DNA from: Isochrysis galbana
Lineage: Eukaryota > Haptophyta > Isochrysidales > Isochrysidaceae
Reading direction: 5' to 3'
NCBI GenBank assembly: GCA_018136815.1
Contig: CM030936.1
Location: 4,416,474 to 4,480,473 of the forward strand
DNA: 64,000 nucleotides
Below the pieces are notes generated by a model, which was given only the letters and a program-made list of their open reading frames with translations, was not told the DNA's origin and did no database searches. The translations under genes were made by a program, and so were the position numbers. Below are positions 9,216 through 19,567 of this stretch, piece by piece; position 1 is the stretch's first letter, and each line of letters opens with the position of its first letter.

Positions 9216-10149
9216 ACAAGTGATGGCCGACGCCTCGCACCCGCAGCGCCCTCCTCCTGGGACCGCGCCCATCCAGGTGGCCGCGAGCCGCCCCTCGCCA
9301 CATGCCACATGCCACATGCACAAAGCCACGCACAGCCCACAGCCCACAGCCCAACAAGTATTACTATTACTGTTACTGTGAGTGTGCGTGAGATAGTGGT
9401 GTGTGGGGAATGTAGAGGGAGATTTTTATCCGATTCTGTCACGCAGAGAGCGCGAGCGATGCCGTCGCTCCCCTTCCTCTCGGCCGCCTTGGTCACGGCG
9501 ATGGTGCGCCAGGGCGATAAATGATAAATGTCCATAGGTCCGCATTTACATTTACAATAATAATCACACGAAAACACTAACCGGATTCTACTTATATTCG
9601 CATTATGGCGACTCACCGACGGCTAGTCAGCGCCGCGCGTGAGTTTTACAGCGCAACACATGGTCGGTTTTCCTCGTCGTGGTGCGTGGGCACCGGCACG
9701 GCGCACGGACGAACAACTGCCACGACACTGTCGTGCCAAACAACTACGAAAAACAACTACTACTAGTACAATGTAATTATGAACCGCCGCACCGTCTACG
9801 TATCTACGGGTATGGCGAGGACCAAACGCGGGGACGGATGTGGATGTCATGAATCATCGCAACTTGGCGGTGCTCCCGATGTGGCGCCGAGCTGCATTTT
9901 TCCGTACGTACGAGACGCGGCCTCACAAGGGATCCGTTGCTGAATCCTGTCAGCGCACGTAGATCAAGCATGGAAGTGTCTTGCATGCATCTCCCGGTGG
10001 GGCGCGAGACTTGCCAATGGCTGACTCGCATCTCCGCTGATACGCGGTGCTCGCAGCTTGGAAAGCTGGGCAGCGCCTCTAGTCCAGACTACACTGCGAT
10101 CGGCGTGCGTGAGCGAGTTGCTGTGCAGCCGGCCATCTCAGCGCCCATC
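9216..10149. other. no supported gene; small tandem repeats
   Basis: Contains short direct repeats (CCACATG three times at about 9298-9318; CAGCCCACAGCCCACAGCCC at about 9333-9352) and mixed intergenic DNA. The 3' end of the PAN-like gene lies at the right border. No recognisable protein. Confidence 0.5.
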
Positions 10150-11814
10150 TCAATCGACGTGTCCGCCGTGCCCCTCGGGGCACACGTACGCCTCGTCAGC
10201 GCGGCCCGCATTCTCGAGGTAACACTCCGAGTCTCTCAGGCAGTGGAGCGGACGCCAAGAAAGCTGCTCTGGAAAATGGACGCTGGTCCATGGCTTGGTG
10301 AAGGCGGGGCGGCACGTGGATATCCGTGCGAGTGCCTCAGCGTCGCACGGGAACAAGTTGGGATAACGGCCGCATCGCGCCGTGGTATTGTTGAGTAGCG
10401 CGCACTCCCGCTGACGGAGCAAGATAATTTCGTGGCGGGGTTCTGTTGAATGGAACTCGATATGCCGGACGATCTGGATGGAGTCTAGTGACTCGATTGT
10501 CGCATCATCAAGCGGCAGCTGCACCGGCCCGTGCATGTCAGGCGGGATCCCGCCATCAGATGCGCCAATGGCGGCTGCCTCTCTGGCCGCGTGCAAGAAG
10601 TCAAGCCTCGGCCGCCTTGGCCGCAGGCGGGCGATGATTGACTCGTTGCGCTCGTCCATCGGCGCATGCCACTCGTAACCTTCGGGCGCAGCGGTTGCGT
10701 GCAGCCGGCCCACCGTCTCCGTGGGGCACCTGCCGACGGGCGACTCACCAGGTAGGAGCCGTGCGAGGATGTGCGCCGCCTCTTCGTAAGTCTTAGCGAC
10801 GTACGTGCGGCCCACGTTGATCGAGACGCCCGAGCCAGGGGCGGCGTGCAGCCACATAGGCTGCTGCTTCCATGCAGGCCACATATGCGTCACCTTGGCG
10901 CTCGTGCGCAGCGGTGCAGTCAGCGGGCAATGCGTCACCTCGATCCAGCCGCCGCTCGGCACCCGCGTGCGAGGGTATGGCCGCGAGATCCACAGTGCGT
11001 CCCACGGGTTCTCCTTGATGCCGATCCACGAGAAGAACGGTCGGTCGGGCAGCTTGGGGGAGGACATGCACACGCCAGTCTCGGCGAGCAGATTGAGCGC
11101 CCTGCGGGAGAGAAGCGGTAACCAGACGATGCGGAGCGTCTCGAGCGAGGGGAGGGTGCCGCCAGGGCCGTAGAGCGCCATGGAGTAGTTGGAAGCGGAG
11201 AGTATCGACCAGAGCCGACGGATGGGCGTTGGCACTCCGGGCTGGCGCACCCACCGCACAGGCGCCGCTGCGTCACTTCTTCCTTTCCATCCCTCTCGCT
11301 TCTGGTCTCCACTGGCTGGGGCCTGCATGCCTCCTCCTGCCGACCCGCTGTCTACGGTCGCTCCAGCGCGCCCCGTTCCGACGCCTCCCGCCCTGTCGTC
11401 TCCGCCCCCTTCCGCCTGGCCCCTCAGCAGGAACCACGAGCTCACGTTTGCGCTCATGGGCATCGCCTTCATCGCCTTGGTCATATTCCTCCCTCGGCGG
11501 CGCCGGAGCTCCTTGTTGACCCACTGGCGTCCCTCCTCAGTGTACTCGGTGGCCGCTGGGCGCAGCTCACAAGCGCGGCACAAGAAGCATCGTCTGGCTG
11601 CGTAGTCAAATGAGAAGAAGAGGCATCCCCTCGTCTGTGCGCACAGTTCACTGCATGCACACGCGTGGGCAGCTCTGAGGAGGGCCCTCCGAGGGTGGGC
11701 GAGAGCACCGTGGCCCTCGAAGGCCCAAGCAGTGAAGGAAGGGTAGCGGGTACAGCAGCGCTCGGTGGAGGAGAGGAGCGTAGATGGATGAAGGGGGCAC
11801 GTGGACGCCACCAT
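10150..11814 (-). CDS. PAN/Apple-like N-terminal module protein, otherwise unknown
   Basis: 554 aa from the ATG at 11814 (MVASTCPLHPSTLL) to the stop at 10150. Upstream codons in the same frame are translated GA/CT repeat, so this ATG is preferred; an unseen upstream exon remains possible. Residues ~20-85 are Cys-rich (CC, CAC, C, GCLFFSF, CFLC, C) in the pattern of a PAN/Apple domain, a carbohydrate- or protein-binding fold of secreted proteins. GCLFFSFDYAARRCFLC fits its central beta hairpin. A linker rich in Gly/Ala/Lys follows. From ~residue 200 there is a compact globular region with conserved-looking WIGIKENPWDALWISRP, PMWLHAAPGSGVSINVGRT and TKPWTSVHFPEQLSWRPLHC. I recognise no enzyme family in it. 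A secreted or Golgi-lumen protein is plausible, but no clear signal peptide is seen. Confidence 0.6.
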   Translation of the reverse strand: MVASTCPLHPSTLLSSTERCCTRYPSFTAWAFEGHGALAHPRRALLRAAHACACSELCAQTRGCLFFSFDYAARRCFLCRACELRPAATEYTEEGRQWVNKELRRRRGRNMTKAMKAMPMSANVSSWFLLRGQAEGGGDDRAGGVGTGRAGATVDSGSAGGGMQAPASGDQKREGWKGRSDAAAPVRWVRQPGVPTPIRRLWSILSASNYSMALYGPGGTLPSLETLRIVWLPLLSRRALNLLAETGVCMSSPKLPDRPFFSWIGIKENPWDALWISRPYPRTRVPSGGWIEVTHCPLTAPLRTSAKVTHMWPAWKQQPMWLHAAPGSGVSINVGRTYVAKTYEEAAHILARLLPGESPVGRCPTETVGRLHATAAPEGYEWHAPMDERNESIIARLRPRRPRLDFLHAAREAAAIGASDGGIPPDMHGPVQLPLDDATIESLDSIQIVRHIEFHSTEPRHEIILLRQRECALLNNTTARCGRYPNLFPCDAEALARISTCRPAFTKPWTSVHFPEQLSWRPLHCLRDSECYLENAGRADEAYVCPEGHGGHVD

Positions 11815-12054
11815 GCAACCCGTTCTCCGCTTCTCCCCGCACCCCAGGCACAGCCCACACACCCCCTCCGGGGGGGGCCGTCCGCCTTCCCCTTCCCCCC
11901 CGCCTCCCCTCCGAAAATGAAAGGGAGAGCGAAAGGGCGAATTGATGGAATCAGAGAATTCTCTCTCTCTCAAATCGAAGAGAGAAGAAGAGAGGGAGGG
12001 AGGGAGAGAGAGAGAGAGGAGAGAGGGAGGGAAAGAGAGAGGGGGAAAGGGGGG

Positions 12055-12055
<1 letters not shown>

Positions 12056-12104
<49 letters not shown>

Positions 12105-12178
12105 CCATCTCATCCTCCGACGTGATACAAGTCTGGATGGCACCCTCGATGAAAAGAAGCCTCTGTCTCTGTATGTGG

Positions 12179-12210
<32 letters not shown>
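12056..12210. repeat. GA tract facing a CT tract (inverted microsatellites)
   Basis: (GA)n at about 12056-12101 and (CT)n at about 12178-12205 are separated by about 75 bp of unique sequence, so the two arms are complementary. More CT-rich DNA continues to about 12255 and GA-rich DNA lies at 11995-12055. The block sits upstream of the PAN-like gene (minus strand). Confidence 0.8.
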
Positions 12211-12212
<2 letters not shown>

Positions 12213-12584
12213 CTTCTCCTCTCTCTCTCTCCCCCTTTCCCCCCCCTCTCTCTCTGCCGCGTGCTGTGTATATGTGAGTGAGGAATGCTCTCTCCTTCTA
12301 GATCCACCTCCACACACACGTAGACGCCATCTTTTCATCTTTTCCAATTGGTGATCGACAGCTCATTCAAGAAGAGGGAGGGGACGACACAGCGCGGGAG
12401 AGCTGCTCCCCCGTCAGAAAAAACCCGCGTAAACAGGCACCACCTTTCTCGTATTGAGTTTTGTTTTCGGCCGCTTCCGTCGGGAGTCATTCTCTGCTGA
12501 TTGCCGGCCCCCTTCTCTCTCTCTCTCTCTCTCTCTCCTCCTCGCGGGGCAAAAGTCGAGAGCTCAGCGCTGCCCCGGGCCCAT

Positions 12585-12594
12585 CTATTTATAG
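12585..12594 (-). promoter_or_regulatory. TATA box, probably of the PAN-like gene
   Basis: On the minus strand the sequence reads CTATAAATAG, a consensus TATA box. It would place transcription start near 12560 and give a long leader containing the GA/CT block before the ATG at 11814. On the plus strand it reads CTATTTATAG, which is weaker. Confidence 0.4.
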
Positions 12595-13139
12595 ACGTTG
12601 CGTCTGCCCAGGGCCACTCTCTCAGAGCCTTTGAGAGCCGGGGCTCGACTCTAATCCTACAAACCAAGCGAGTTCCGAAAGGTTTTCTACTTCCATTTCG
12701 TTCCCGGCTGTGGGCAAACGAAAACGAACCACTTCGTCCGTTACTACTTGTAGTCGCCCTTGTTCCACGTTTGCGTGGATGCGACTCTATCGGGATATAC
12801 AAGTCACTCAAACAAAAAATAGTCGACCGCGACCGGGAAAAAGACTAAAGTGAGGGGCGACCGGGGCGAAACAACCAGACTCAACTTATAACTGCGGGAA
12901 GAGGGAAGAGACGAGACGAGAGAAGAGAGCGCGTCCGCGTGCGTGCGCTAGCGCTAGGTGGGGGGTAGGGGGTGGGGGGGTGGGGAGTGACCCACCCGAA
13001 ACGCCCCCTTGGCCACTTGGCCAGTGGGGGCGACCATGCCGACGGCGCTCCTCTGTGCGAATCTGCGACGCCGCGGGCCGCTGTGCGGAGAGCACGCCTC
13101 TCTTCTGAGTGTGCATACTTTTGTAAACTTCTCGTCTCC

Positions 13140-13148
13140 TATATAAAG
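13140..13148 (+). promoter_or_regulatory. TATA box of the enolase gene
   Basis: TATATAAAG, a strong TATA consensus, lies on the same strand and about 800 bp upstream of the enolase ATG. The predicted transcript would start near 13170 and carry a leader made almost entirely of C and CT runs, unless an intron is removed from it. Confidence 0.6.
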
Positions 13149-13211
13149 AGAGTACTCGTTGAGGCGCGAGCCGAGCGCCTCCCGCACATCGGCTTTTCCC
13201 GCCACAAGAAG

Positions 13212-13232
13212 CGCTCTCTCTCCCCCCCCCCC

Positions 13233-13281
<49 letters not shown>

Positions 13282-13433
13282 CCCCCCCCCCCCCCCCCCC
13301 CTCCCTCTCTCTCCCTTCTTTCTCTCTCTCTCTCTCTTTCTTCTCTCTCTCTCTTTCCCTTCCTCCTCTCTTCTCTCTCCCTCCTCCCCCCCCTCCCTCA
13401 TTCCCCCAATCCTCGCTCCTCTTTCTTCTCCTC

Positions 13434-13476
<43 letters not shown>

Positions 13477-13941
13477 CTCCTTCTCCGGTGTCCTGCACCG
13501 TTTCTCCCCCCCCTTCTCTTCTCCTCTGCTTCTTCTCCTCGGTGGCGTTTCTCTCTCTCTCCTCTTTCCGATGGCGGACGGACGGACGGAGAGAGGAAAG
13601 AAAGGCAGCCACACATCAATCTCTCTTCTCTCCCCTTCCCCTTCCCCTTCCCTCTTTCTTCTTCCTGCACTCCCCTCTCTCTCTTTTTCTCTCTCTCTTC
13701 TCTTCTCTCCCCTTCCCCTTCCCTCTTTCTTCTTCCGTTATCCCCCTCTTTCTTTCTCTCTCTCCTCTCTTCTCTCCCCTTTCCCTCGCTCTCCGCCTGC
13801 CCCTCCTTCCCCCTTTCTCTCTCCCCCGCCTTCCCTCTCACCTCCCTCGTCTCGCTCAGTCCCCTCTTCTCCCCCGCACCGACCCCTCCACCCCTCCGCC
13901 CCCCCCCCCCCCCCCCTCTCCCCCCCCCCCACACACACCAC
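13212..13941 (+). repeat. 730-bp polypyrimidine tract, leader of enolase
   Basis: Runs of C (about 13222-13242, 13281-13301, 13901-13930) alternate with (CT)n almost without purines, up to the ATG. A short purine-bearing island (about 13570-13615) contains GACGGACGGACGGA. The frame is open through the tract into enolase, but the translation is low-complexity Pro/Ser/Leu with no methionine, so it is untranslated leader. Confidence 0.85.
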
Positions 13942-15336
13942 ATGGCGGTGAATCTCCTCTCCCACCTTCGCTCAGCCCTCGACCTCTCTTCTCTCGAGCC
14001 CTCGCTCTCCACCATCTCCAGGCTGAACGGGCGAGAGATCCTCGACTCTCGCGGCCACCCGACCCTTGAGGTCGAGCTCTACACCGAGGGAGGGCTGCAA
14101 GCTCGCGCAGCAGTCCCATCGGGAGCGTCGACAGGCGTCCATGAGGCACATGAGAGGCGGGATGGCCAATCAGACCGCTTCGGAGGCAAGGGAGTGAAGG
14201 GGGCGGTGGGCGCTGTCGATGGAGAGCTCAACAGTGCTCTCAAGGGACTCTCTGTGCTTGAGCAGCAAGCGATCGATGAGTGCATGAAGGCCCTCGACGG
14301 CACACCCAACAAGGAACGGCTCGGCGCCAATGCGATCCTCGGCGTCTCCATCGCCGTCGCCAAGGCTGCCGCCGATGTCAAGGGCGTGCCGCTCTACCGC
14401 CACATCGCCGAGCTCGCTGGCCACTCCGGTCCATTTGTGCTGCCCGTTCCCTGCTTCAACGTCATCAATGGCGGCTCGCATGCGGGCAACCGGCTGCCGT
14501 TTCAAGAGTACTTTATCATACCGGTCGGGGCTGCCACATTCTCAGAGGCGCTGCGCATCGGCAGCGAGAGCTACCATGCCCTCAAGGCTATCATCGCCGA
14601 GCGGTACGGCGGGGACGCGACTGCCGTCGGCGACGAGGGCGGATTTGCGCCGCCATGCGACGCAGGCACGGGCGTCGAGCTCATCATGGACGCGCTGCGA
14701 CGCGCAGGCCACGAGGGAAAGTGCAAGGTCGGCATCGATGTCGCCGCCTCCGAATTCAAGCTCACTGACGAGGATGTGTACGACCTGGGCGCGTGGCACC
14801 CCGAGGGCGAACGCACGCCCGAGCTGAAGCGAAGCAGCGCGGAGCTCGCTCGCATGTTCGCCGAGCTGTGTGACGAGTTCCCGATCGTCACCATCGAGGA
14901 CCCCTTCGATCAGGACGACTGGGCCGCATGGTCCAAACTAACCGCCAAATTGGGCGCCGACGTGCAGATGGTTGGTGATGACCTGACGGTGACTAACGTG
15001 AAGCGCGTGCGGCGGGCCATTGAGGAGGGGGCTTGCAACGCGCTACTACTCAAAGTCAACCAAATCGGTACTGTGAGTGAAGCCATCGCGGCGGTCCAGA
15101 TGTGCAAGCGCGCCGGCTGGGGCGTTATGTGCTCGCACCGCTCGGGCGAAACAGAGGACACGAGCATCGCCGACTTGGCCGTCGGGCTGTGCACTGGCCA
15201 GATCAAGGCGGGCGCACCGTGCCGTTCGGAGCGCAACGCCAAGTACAATCAGCTGTTACGCATCGAGGAGGATCTCGGCGCCGACGCCATCTACGCCGGC
15301 ACCTCGTGGCGCAGGCCTATATGGATGGCAGCATAA
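13942..15336 (+). CDS. ENO: enolase (2-phosphoglycerate hydratase)
   Basis: 464 aa, intronless. Catalyses 2-phosphoglycerate to phosphoenolpyruvate in glycolysis/gluconeogenesis; Mg-dependent dimer in the family. The ATG at 13942 is the first methionine of the frame. All family landmarks are present: loop SGASTG (60-65), H180 (SHAG), E189 (FQEY), E232 (VGDEGG), metal ligands D266 (GIDVAAS), E319 (TIEDPF) and D346 (VGDDLTVTN), catalytic base K371 ([10 protein letters not shown]), H399 ([10 protein letters not shown]) and K422 ([13 protein letters not shown]). The K371 and D346 spacing equals that of yeast K345 and D320. The N-terminus is about 20 residues longer than cytosolic enolases ([20 protein letters not shown] precedes [13 protein letters not shown]). 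It is not a clear plastid or mitochondrial leader. The plant-type EWG(W)C/S insertion is absent. The catalytic core is intact, so an active enzyme is expected. Confidence 0.97.
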   Translation: MAVNLLSHLRSALDLSSLEPSLSTISRLNGREILDSRGHPTLEVELYTEGGLQARAAVPSGASTGVHEAHERRDGQSDRFGGKGVKGAVGAVDGELNSALKGLSVLEQQAIDECMKALDGTPNKERLGANAILGVSIAVAKAAADVKGVPLYRHIAELAGHSGPFVLPVPCFNVINGGSHAGNRLPFQEYFIIPVGAATFSEALRIGSESYHALKAIIAERYGGDATAVGDEGGFAPPCDAGTGVELIMDALRRAGHEGKCKVGIDVAASEFKLTDEDVYDLGAWHPEGERTPELKRSSAELARMFAELCDEFPIVTIEDPFDQDDWAAWSKLTAKLGADVQMVGDDLTVTNVKRVRRAIEEGACNALLLKVNQIGTVSEAIAAVQMCKRAGWGVMCSHRSGETEDTSIADLAVGLCTGQIKAGAPCRSERNAKYNQLLRIEEDLGADAIYAGTSWRRPIWMAA

Positions 15337-16841
15337 TTGTGCAAAGGCGAACACAGGGGTTGGTTGACGGTGATGGAGGACCGAAGATACGTGCGCGGAA
15401 TGTTGTTTGGTACTCCCAACCGCAAGCTTCGCGGCCGTCTAGAAAAACGGATGCGGCCTTGTCTTGCGGCCACGAACTGCTTCATGTGCGAAGCATGATC
15501 ATTGCTACTGGCTCTGATGGCGGATGTAGTTTGCGCGTCCCTAGCAAGTGTGGTTTTAGATGCTGCGAGATGCGAGATAGAGTTCGAACTATGTGATATG
15601 TGGTGCTTGATAACTTGCTCTTGCCAAGGGTTGCCTGTGTGCCGCGACGCTCAAAAGTGCGAATACGAGTGGCAAAGCACAATGGATGCGAGACACGCGA
15701 TTTCCATCATTCTTCATTCCCCCTGGTCCTGATCTCTGAGCGCTCCACTTGAATGTAGATGCGCGATCTGCTGTCGGTGGGTTGTAGACCGATGTCGTCG
15801 CCGCGCCTACGACCGGCGCTTTGTTTGCCCCGCAGAGTTTCGCTCTTAGATCACTAAGCATCCGATGATGCAAGCGATGGTCAAAGAGCGGCTCGTGCCG
15901 CAGCCACCGAAGGGCACCTGATGCTTTTGCTCAGGAAAGATTTTTTGGCTGCCCACCCCGCTACCATTTCTCTCGACGCCGCAAGCTTAGAGGAAAGCCT
16001 CCGCCTCCGTCCGACCTCTGGCGATTCAGAGGACTCTTCAAGAGTCCTTTCCGAATACGTAGTCCAAGTTTCCACGATGCCGTCCCCGGTCGCGGTCGCG
16101 GATTCCGGCTTCTTTGGAGCTATCTCAATGTCACCCGGTCGACCACTGACTATGAAAGCTTCTGGAGAGGTCGACGGGAACACACACGAGAGATTCCGGC
16201 CGAATCGGAGGGTGAGGCTACTGCTGACACTAGATAGCCACTCTACACACCTCTCTTTGAGTCAGCCGACGAGTTTGTGGCTGAAGCTCTAGCGTCTACC
16301 TCGTCCGAATATCTTCTCTATACCTATACGGAGGAAGCTGTGACGACATGACGACGATTCCTGCCTTCCGCCGCGCAACCATCCAGCGTTGTGCATTCTC
16401 TATCCGCCTGCACCGTCAGCCATTATCATTTATGCGGCTTGTTTGTTGAATTTGGTATGGGGGATGGGGGGGGGGGTGCGCGTCCGAGCGAAGGTCTATT
16501 TCTGCATCTAGTCGTTGTGATTGCGATTGCGAGCTTCGTCATTCGTTGCAATACACGCAAATGTCCGCATCTGTGCTTGCCCACAGTATAGGGCAAAAAG
16601 GGGTGGGGGCACCCCAAATAGGGGGGGGGCAATTTCAGCGCGCCTAGGACCCGCCCGCCCCAAACAGCGGCGGAGGGAGGGTGGGTCCTTGATCACTGTG
16701 GCGATGTAGGGGGGTGTGCCCACCACTCACGGGGAGTTATCTTTTTTTGTTCAAGTGAAAACCCACATTGAAGGTGGCGGTCGTCGCTGCCGGCTTGCTC
16801 CAGAACCTGCCGGTGGTGCGGCGGCGCACCACCCTGGTCAG
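15337..16841. other. no firmly supported gene
   Basis: Intergenic DNA after enolase. A plus-strand frame open from about 15866 to 16235 and, past one TAG at 16235-16237, to about 16350 has protein-like composition (DLWRFRGLFKSPFRI; FESADEFVAEALASTSSEY). Two other frames are also open over part of it and there is no start or splice evidence, so it is not called. A G run lies at about 16460-16475 and C/G-rich DNA at 16600-16700. The first possible exon of the chromodomain gene may extend left of 16842. Confidence 0.4.
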
Positions 16842-18005
16842 ATGCCGCGATCAGGTGCGGAGCCTCCCCATACGACCCCAGCACACCGCCGGGCGCGATC
16901 CACCGCCCGGCCGCGCCGCCCACAGCCTCCACAGCACCGCCTCGCACTCACTCTCGCACACGCTCACGAGGGGGTGGGTGAGAGCGATGCACAGCGGCGG
17001 CGCGCGAATTTTCTGGGTGCACGGGTGGGTATACAGGCATAGCCACACACATCACAGACCCGCATGCACGCGCGGGAGAGCCACACAGTTCATTGACGTG
17101 AGATATCTCCTCCACCCTTGTGTGTGCAGGTTCGAAGCGTCTGCTCACGTCAACCGAGGTGCTGGATGGCGACTGGGAGGTCGACAAGGTGATCGGCATG
17201 GTTCGTCGTGCAGGAGCCACACATGTGGCAGTCCGCTGGCGGGGCTATGGCGCTGAAGGCGACACGTGGGAGCGCGAGGCCAACGTCCACCCGGCGTCAA
17301 AGATCGCAGAATTCAACGAGGACTTTGACGTGCATTTGGGGATGGCGTACGTGCGCAACACGATCCTTAACTCGATGCTAGGTAAGACCCTCCGTGACCG
17401 TGTCCCACGGTACCGGCACATTCTCGATCGAAGTGCCCCAGTTGTGCTTCGACGATGTATCCGTTGCAGTCGTGCAGGCTTTTGGCGAGTTGCCCGGCGT
17501 CTCATATCATAGTGAGAGAGACGCAGGAGCAGTGCGACATTTTTCAGTCGTTCAGACCCTCGAAGGCGCAGCTGCTTTTTTGCTGGGGCATGTGGTGCGT
17601 CCAGATGTCGCAAACGGCTCCCTCCGGATCACTGGGGGGCGAGTTGGCTTTCTTGACATGTGCAAGATGCTTCCGGGCACATATGTGGAATACCTGTGTC
17701 CAACACCGTGTGCAAGTGTGTTGAGTCTGCGCACTCGTAAAGGTGTGGTCTCGCTGAATTCGTGCACCTTCAATGGCCTTACCGGTTCCCCCAACTGGCC
17801 AATGATTATGCCTGCTGAGAAGCCCGAAGATGATGGGCGCTTTGCATTGTCTGAAATGGATGCGATTGTTGAGCATGCTAAGTGTGAGTTGCGTCAGGAG
17901 TGGTCGGTGACACCTGTGCCTCACCCTCTGCGTGCAACGTGGGCGTTGACTCCTACTGGTCCAAGCCATTGTGAGCGTGGGTGGTCTGTGCGTCTAAATA
18001 TGTGA
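16842..18005 (+). CDS. chromodomain protein, 3 exons
   Basis: Model: 16842-17016, 17130-17381, 17434-18005; 332 aa. Introns of 113 and 52 bp are GT-AG (TGTGTGCAG acceptor; G|GTAAGA donor) and both keep the frame. Residues ~74-123 (DWEVDKVIGMVRR, VAVRWRGYGAEGDTWERE, then IAEFNEDF) are a chromodomain, with the aromatic-cage positions W74, W (VRWRGY) and W (DTWE) occupied. The domain typically binds methylated lysine on histone H3. The remainder (VPQLCFDDVSVAVVQAF onwards) has no recognised domain but reads as a real protein with aromatic-rich stretches. The chromodomain exon is firm. The first exon is low-complexity Pro/Arg and its start is tentative. Role: chromatin reader or, since repeats surround it, possibly element-derived (inference). 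Confidence 0.65.
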
Positions 18006-18662
18006 CCTATTTTCATTAGTTTGCAGCGCTTTCTCTTGAAAGGCTCCACTATCCTCTCCCTCTCTGCTCGCAGCGCTGCTATAGATCCCTTGCCAAGCGG
18101 CGCCCTTGCCAACGAACCCCTCACACCAGCATCACATATCCTTCTGCTTACAGGAGGGTATTACTGTATTAGCGATACGTATGTGTATGTACCTTGGCAC
18201 CGGCAGGTGGAGCGCGATTGGACGCTGCTGGTTTCTGAAAGAAAGAGAGGGGGCTGCCACTCCAGGGCAGCCGGAGCAACAAGCCTCTAGTGTATAAAGC
18301 ATGGTAGCTTTCGGCCGCCTAGCCACGGCCCTCCTAAGGCTACTAATGCGCTAGCGCAAGCGCCGGCCTAGCCTGCGGTTGCGCGAGCTGAGCCACGCTC
18401 GGCCGCTGTTCCCCCCCCTCTGAAGCAGAGAAGGGGGTCCTAGAGAGCAAATCGCATGCTTTTTGGGAATGGGGCTTGTGCTGCTGTCTCAAGGATAGAA
18501 ATCCCATGAGTAGTAATGTTTGGATCACTGGGGGGTCCACAGCTCGCTCCCGGAGGTGAGAGACGACACGCCATGTGGCCCCCCCTACCTAGTGTAGGAG
18601 GCTTGTTCACAAATTCACAAACACCTTCATACATAGACAGACACAACGCAGCAGGCACATAG
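18006..18662. other. no supported gene
   Basis: Intergenic DNA between the convergent chromodomain gene and the small coiled-coil gene. It contains an imperfect palindromic stretch around 18320-18370 (GCTACTAATGCGCTAGCGC). No coding function is seen. Confidence 0.5.
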
Positions 18663-19020
18663 TTATGGCTTTCGCAACCACTCAGGCATAATGCGCAGAT
18701 GATCCGATGCAAAAAAAGGAGCCCATTCCGTGCCAGAAGAGATTGTCCGGACTGAGAAGGTGCTATCGCCATGGTCACGGTGGATCTTGGCCTCAGTCAG
18801 ATTAACCTCTGTGATGGGTGAGAGAATGGTCCCACACTTGCTGCGGACTCCAACTAGCACTCGAGTGCCCTGCTGCAGCTCAGCAACGGCCCTCTCATAC
18901 ATTCCGCGCCAGTGCTTGCGGTCGGCCTCGACACGGCGCAGCGCAGCCTCACACTCGAGAAGCCTCGCCTTGAGGCGATCCATCTCGATCTGTGCTGCAC
19001 TCGATGGGTCGCTCCGCATG
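18663..19020 (-). CDS. small coiled-coil protein with a Tudor-like C-terminal half, unknown
   Basis: 118 aa from the ATG at 19020 (MRSDPSSAAQIEMDRLKARL) to the stop at 18663. Residues ~10-55 are a strong coiled coil (EMDRLKARLLECEAALRRVE and on). Residues ~58-118 (GTRVLVGVRSKCGTILSPI, then IHRDHGDSTFSVR and FFASDHLRIMP) look like a five-strand SH3-like/Tudor barrel such as occurs in the agenet protein at 5-8.6 kb. The frame stays open upstream to 19055 without another ATG, so an upstream exon is possible. It is placed tail-to-tail with the chromodomain gene. No specific family is recognised. Confidence 0.45.
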
Positions 19021-19216
19021 GCCTCCCGGGTTGAAGCGGGAGGCCACAGAGGCACAAGCTGCTACCGTCTTTCGGGTACGCGACCCGTGACAATGGCGGC
19101 GTGGGCTTTGTCGCGTCCGTTGCACAGCGCGATGACGGTAGGCACTTGGCGAAGCCTCGCATCACGCGTTCGTGTGCGAGGATGTGTTTGTTGGCATCAG
19201 CCACCTCTGCCCATTG

Positions 19217-19567
19217 ACTGTATTGTCAGGAGGGTACGACAGAGTGAACAAGCTCAATGAAGCAGGGAACTCTTTGCTCTTCTACATCGGCGACCTCAAG
19301 TACGTCTTCGTGGGCATCGAAGTGTTCGAATTTGAGGCCGTCGACGAGATCGTCGCATTCGTATCGCCTGTAGGAGCGAACGACTTTCCGTATCCCTACG
19401 CCATTGATAAGACCGGTAGGCATTACCTCATGCTCGAAAAGAAGCAGGGGTACATTGACCCGTACCACAGCTTTTACGACATCGAAAAGAAGTTCAAGCT
19501 GACACACGAGGAGTGCGGTATACGTCCAATGCACTCATTGAAGACGATCCTTTCAAGACAAGTGTGA
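19217..19567 (+). pseudogene. fragment resembling a giant-virus (Mimivirus-like) protein family
   Basis: About 116 codons to the stop at 19565-19567, with no in-frame ATG at the 5' end. It contains GNSLLFYIGDLKYVFVG, SPVGANDFPYPYAIDKTG and DPYHSFYDIEKKFKL. The succession (GNS-L-hydrophobic, YV-IG, F-SPVG-ND-PYPYA-D) is the pattern I recall from an uncharacterised, repeatedly duplicated protein family of algal Mimivirus-like giant viruses. A TATTGTCAG|G directly before the conserved block looks like a splice acceptor, so the piece may have been joined to a host exon, or simply be truncated. It lacks a recognisable start and neighbours of viral type. Most likely an endogenised viral gene fragment or a gene of a related integrated element; moderate confidence because the match is from memory. 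Confidence 0.55.

Noticed and set aside
12335-12848. Frames on both strands between the PAN-like gene and enolase
   Set aside because: The interval holds the divergent promoter region; translations are Ser/Arg-rich without domains.
13159-13941. N-terminal extension of enolase through the CT tract
   Set aside because: Low-complexity translation without a methionine before 13942; it follows the TATA box and is better explained as leader.
15921-16292. Plus-strand 123-codon frame from an ATG
   Set aside because: Two other frames and the opposite strand are open over the same interval and no splice or promoter evidence favours any.
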